From assembly GCA_963840925.1 (NCBI GenBank), contig CAWJAY010000012.1, forward strand, positions 62,001-126,000: 64,000 bases of DNA, read 5' to 3'. The DNA comes from DATAOG01 sp963840925. GTDB lineage: Bacteria > Pseudomonadota > Alphaproteobacteria > Geminicoccales > Geminicoccaceae. The position numbers were made by a program, and so were the translations under genes. Below, one piece after another: positions 63,226 through 64,000 of the stretch. Below the pieces are notes generated by a model. That model was not told where the DNA came from, did no database searches, and saw only the letters and a list, made by a program, of their open reading frames with translations. Position 1 is the stretch's first letter, and the number at the start of each line of letters is the position of its first letter.

Positions 63226-64000
63226 ATGTACAAAATTTTTCTCAGCTCGACGAGTTGCGACCTTGACGGGTATCGCGAGGCGGTGCACCGGGCGATCGAC
63301 GGCTTGGCCGTGTTTACCCTGGTCAAGATGGAGGATTTCGGCGCGCAGGACGCAAACGCCAAGGACCTCTGCGAGCGGCTGGTCCGGGAGTCCGACCTGC
63401 TGGTCGGCCTGATGGGCCACTACTACGGCAGCTGCCCGCCGGGCGAGACCATCTCGTTCACCGAGCTTGAGTACCGGACCGCGGCCGCTGAGGGGTTGCC
63501 CCGGCTGATGTTCGTCGCCCCGGATGATTTCCCGATTCCGGCCCGGCTGCGGGAGTTTGACGCTTCCTTCGAGAGCCAGCAGCGGTTCCGGCAGGAGGTC
63601 ATGGCCGAGCGGGTCGCGGCCTCGTTCCAAGAGCGCGAGCAGCTCGCGAGCGCGGTAACCCGGGCGCTGTTCGTCTGGCACGAGGACCGGCGGCAGGCAA
63701 CGGAGTCAAAGGGGCTGGCGGAGGCCTCGGTTCAGTTTGTCGCCGCGAAGCCGGAACAGCCGCTCGGCGAGACCCCGTACCGGGGGCTCGAGGCGTTTCG
63801 CAAGGAGGATGCGGCGCGGTTCTTCGGACGCGAGGCGCTGGTCGAGAAGCTCTGGCAGGCGTTCATCGCGCTGCACGGGAGCGGCGCCGGCGGCGAGACG
63901 CCGGTCCGCCTGCTGCCGATCCTCGGCCCCTCCGGCACCGGCAAGTCCTCGGTCGCCCAGGCGGGGCTGCTGGCGGCGCTGGACGATCGGCCGCTGCCCG
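63226..64000 (+). CDS. DUF4062-STAND NTPase, partial
   Basis: First 258 codons of a protein that runs off the right edge. Residues ~1-150 are a DUF4062 domain: YKIFLSSTSCDLDGYREAV, LVKMEDFGAQDANAKDLCE, SDLLVGLMGHYYGSCPPGE, SFTELEYRTAAAEGLPRLM, FVAPDDFPIPARLREFD. After a linker comes the start of a STAND NTPase: TPYRGLEAFRKEDAARFFG, REALVEKLW, LLPILGPSGTGKSSVAQAG with Walker A at residues 234-241. Such proteins usually continue with WD40, TPR or other sensor repeats and have the layout of signal-sensing or defence NTPases. Promoter region is the AT-richer DNA just upstream. Confidence 0.88.
   Translation, partial: MYKIFLSSTSCDLDGYREAVHRAIDGLAVFTLVKMEDFGAQDANAKDLCERLVRESDLLVGLMGHYYGSCPPGETISFTELEYRTAAAEGLPRLMFVAPDDFPIPARLREFDASFESQQRFRQEVMAERVAASFQEREQLASAVTRALFVWHEDRRQATESKGLAEASVQFVAAKPEQPLGETPYRGLEAFRKEDAARFFGREALVEKLWQAFIALHGSGAGGETPVRLLPILGPSGTGKSSVAQAGLLAALDDRPLP

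Overview
The window is very GC-rich and packed with alphaproteobacterial gene families. It holds the block MoxR / DUF58 / BatA-DUF4159 next to DUF1285 / NUDIX / DUF6111 / cca, together with FdhD, MobA, glutathione-dependent formaldehyde enzymes, a Gfa protein, an AI-2E exporter and a two-lobed dCTP deaminase. I read it as a Rhodospirillales- or Geminicoccaceae-like chromosome; that placement is inference from gene content only.

Layout. 1-8140: leftward membrane and AAA+ cluster (amidotransferase-like protein, DUF4159, DUF58, MoxR), then rightward DUF1285, NUDIX, DUF6111, cca and tRNA-Gln(CTG). 8200-9030: a small excalibur protein and mostly empty DNA. About 9.0-22.4 kb: a mobile island with nearly all genes on the minus strand. 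It carries a shattered tyrosine integrase, an excisionase-like HTH protein, small proteins, a prohead protease/major capsid fusion, an HTH protein, a ParB-like protein flanked by palindromes, an IS256-type element, a striking pair of 81-bp inverted arms, and a helicase plus primase-like pair. No portal, large terminase or tail gene is visible. 22.5-31.7 kb: coiled-coil membrane protein, fdhD, an NlpC/P60-like protein, mobA, AI-2E transporter, aminotransferase, ArsR plus SRPBCC pair, DUF2721. 31.9-38.8 kb: GNAT, formaldehyde oxidation (hydroxymethylglutathione dehydrogenase, S-formylglutathione hydrolase), DUF924, nagA plus a SIS-domain sugar-phosphate enzyme. 38.8-45.4 kb: MlaA lipoprotein with an alpha/beta hydrolase, then MscS channel, cyclase-family hydrolase and PP2C phosphatase. 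45.4-52.3 kb: two divergent pairs of sugar ABC permeases around one Tat-type binding protein, plus a glycosidase-like protein. 52.3-62.7 kb: Ca2+/H+ antiporter, hydroxyacid dehydrogenase, MazG-like protein, SNase-like protein, dCTP deaminase, aldehyde dehydrogenase, Gfa, DUF29 and an ABC exporter whose two genes are separated by a six-copy ~97-bp tandem array. 62.9-64.0 kb: less GC-rich DNA with dyads, then a DUF4062-STAND NTPase running off the right edge.

How genes work together. Gfa, the class III dehydrogenase and S-formylglutathione hydrolase give a full glutathione route from formaldehyde to formate; FdhD and MobA support molybdenum formate dehydrogenase downstream. NagA and the SIS protein fit amino-sugar catabolism. 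MlaA fits retrograde phospholipid transport. The island looks like a decayed prophage or a capsid-carrying satellite.

Caution. Many genes, inside and outside the island, continue cleanly after a one-base frame change, usually beside a G or C run. This looks at least partly like consensus error, so 'pseudogene' calls here should be read as 'broken in this sequence'.
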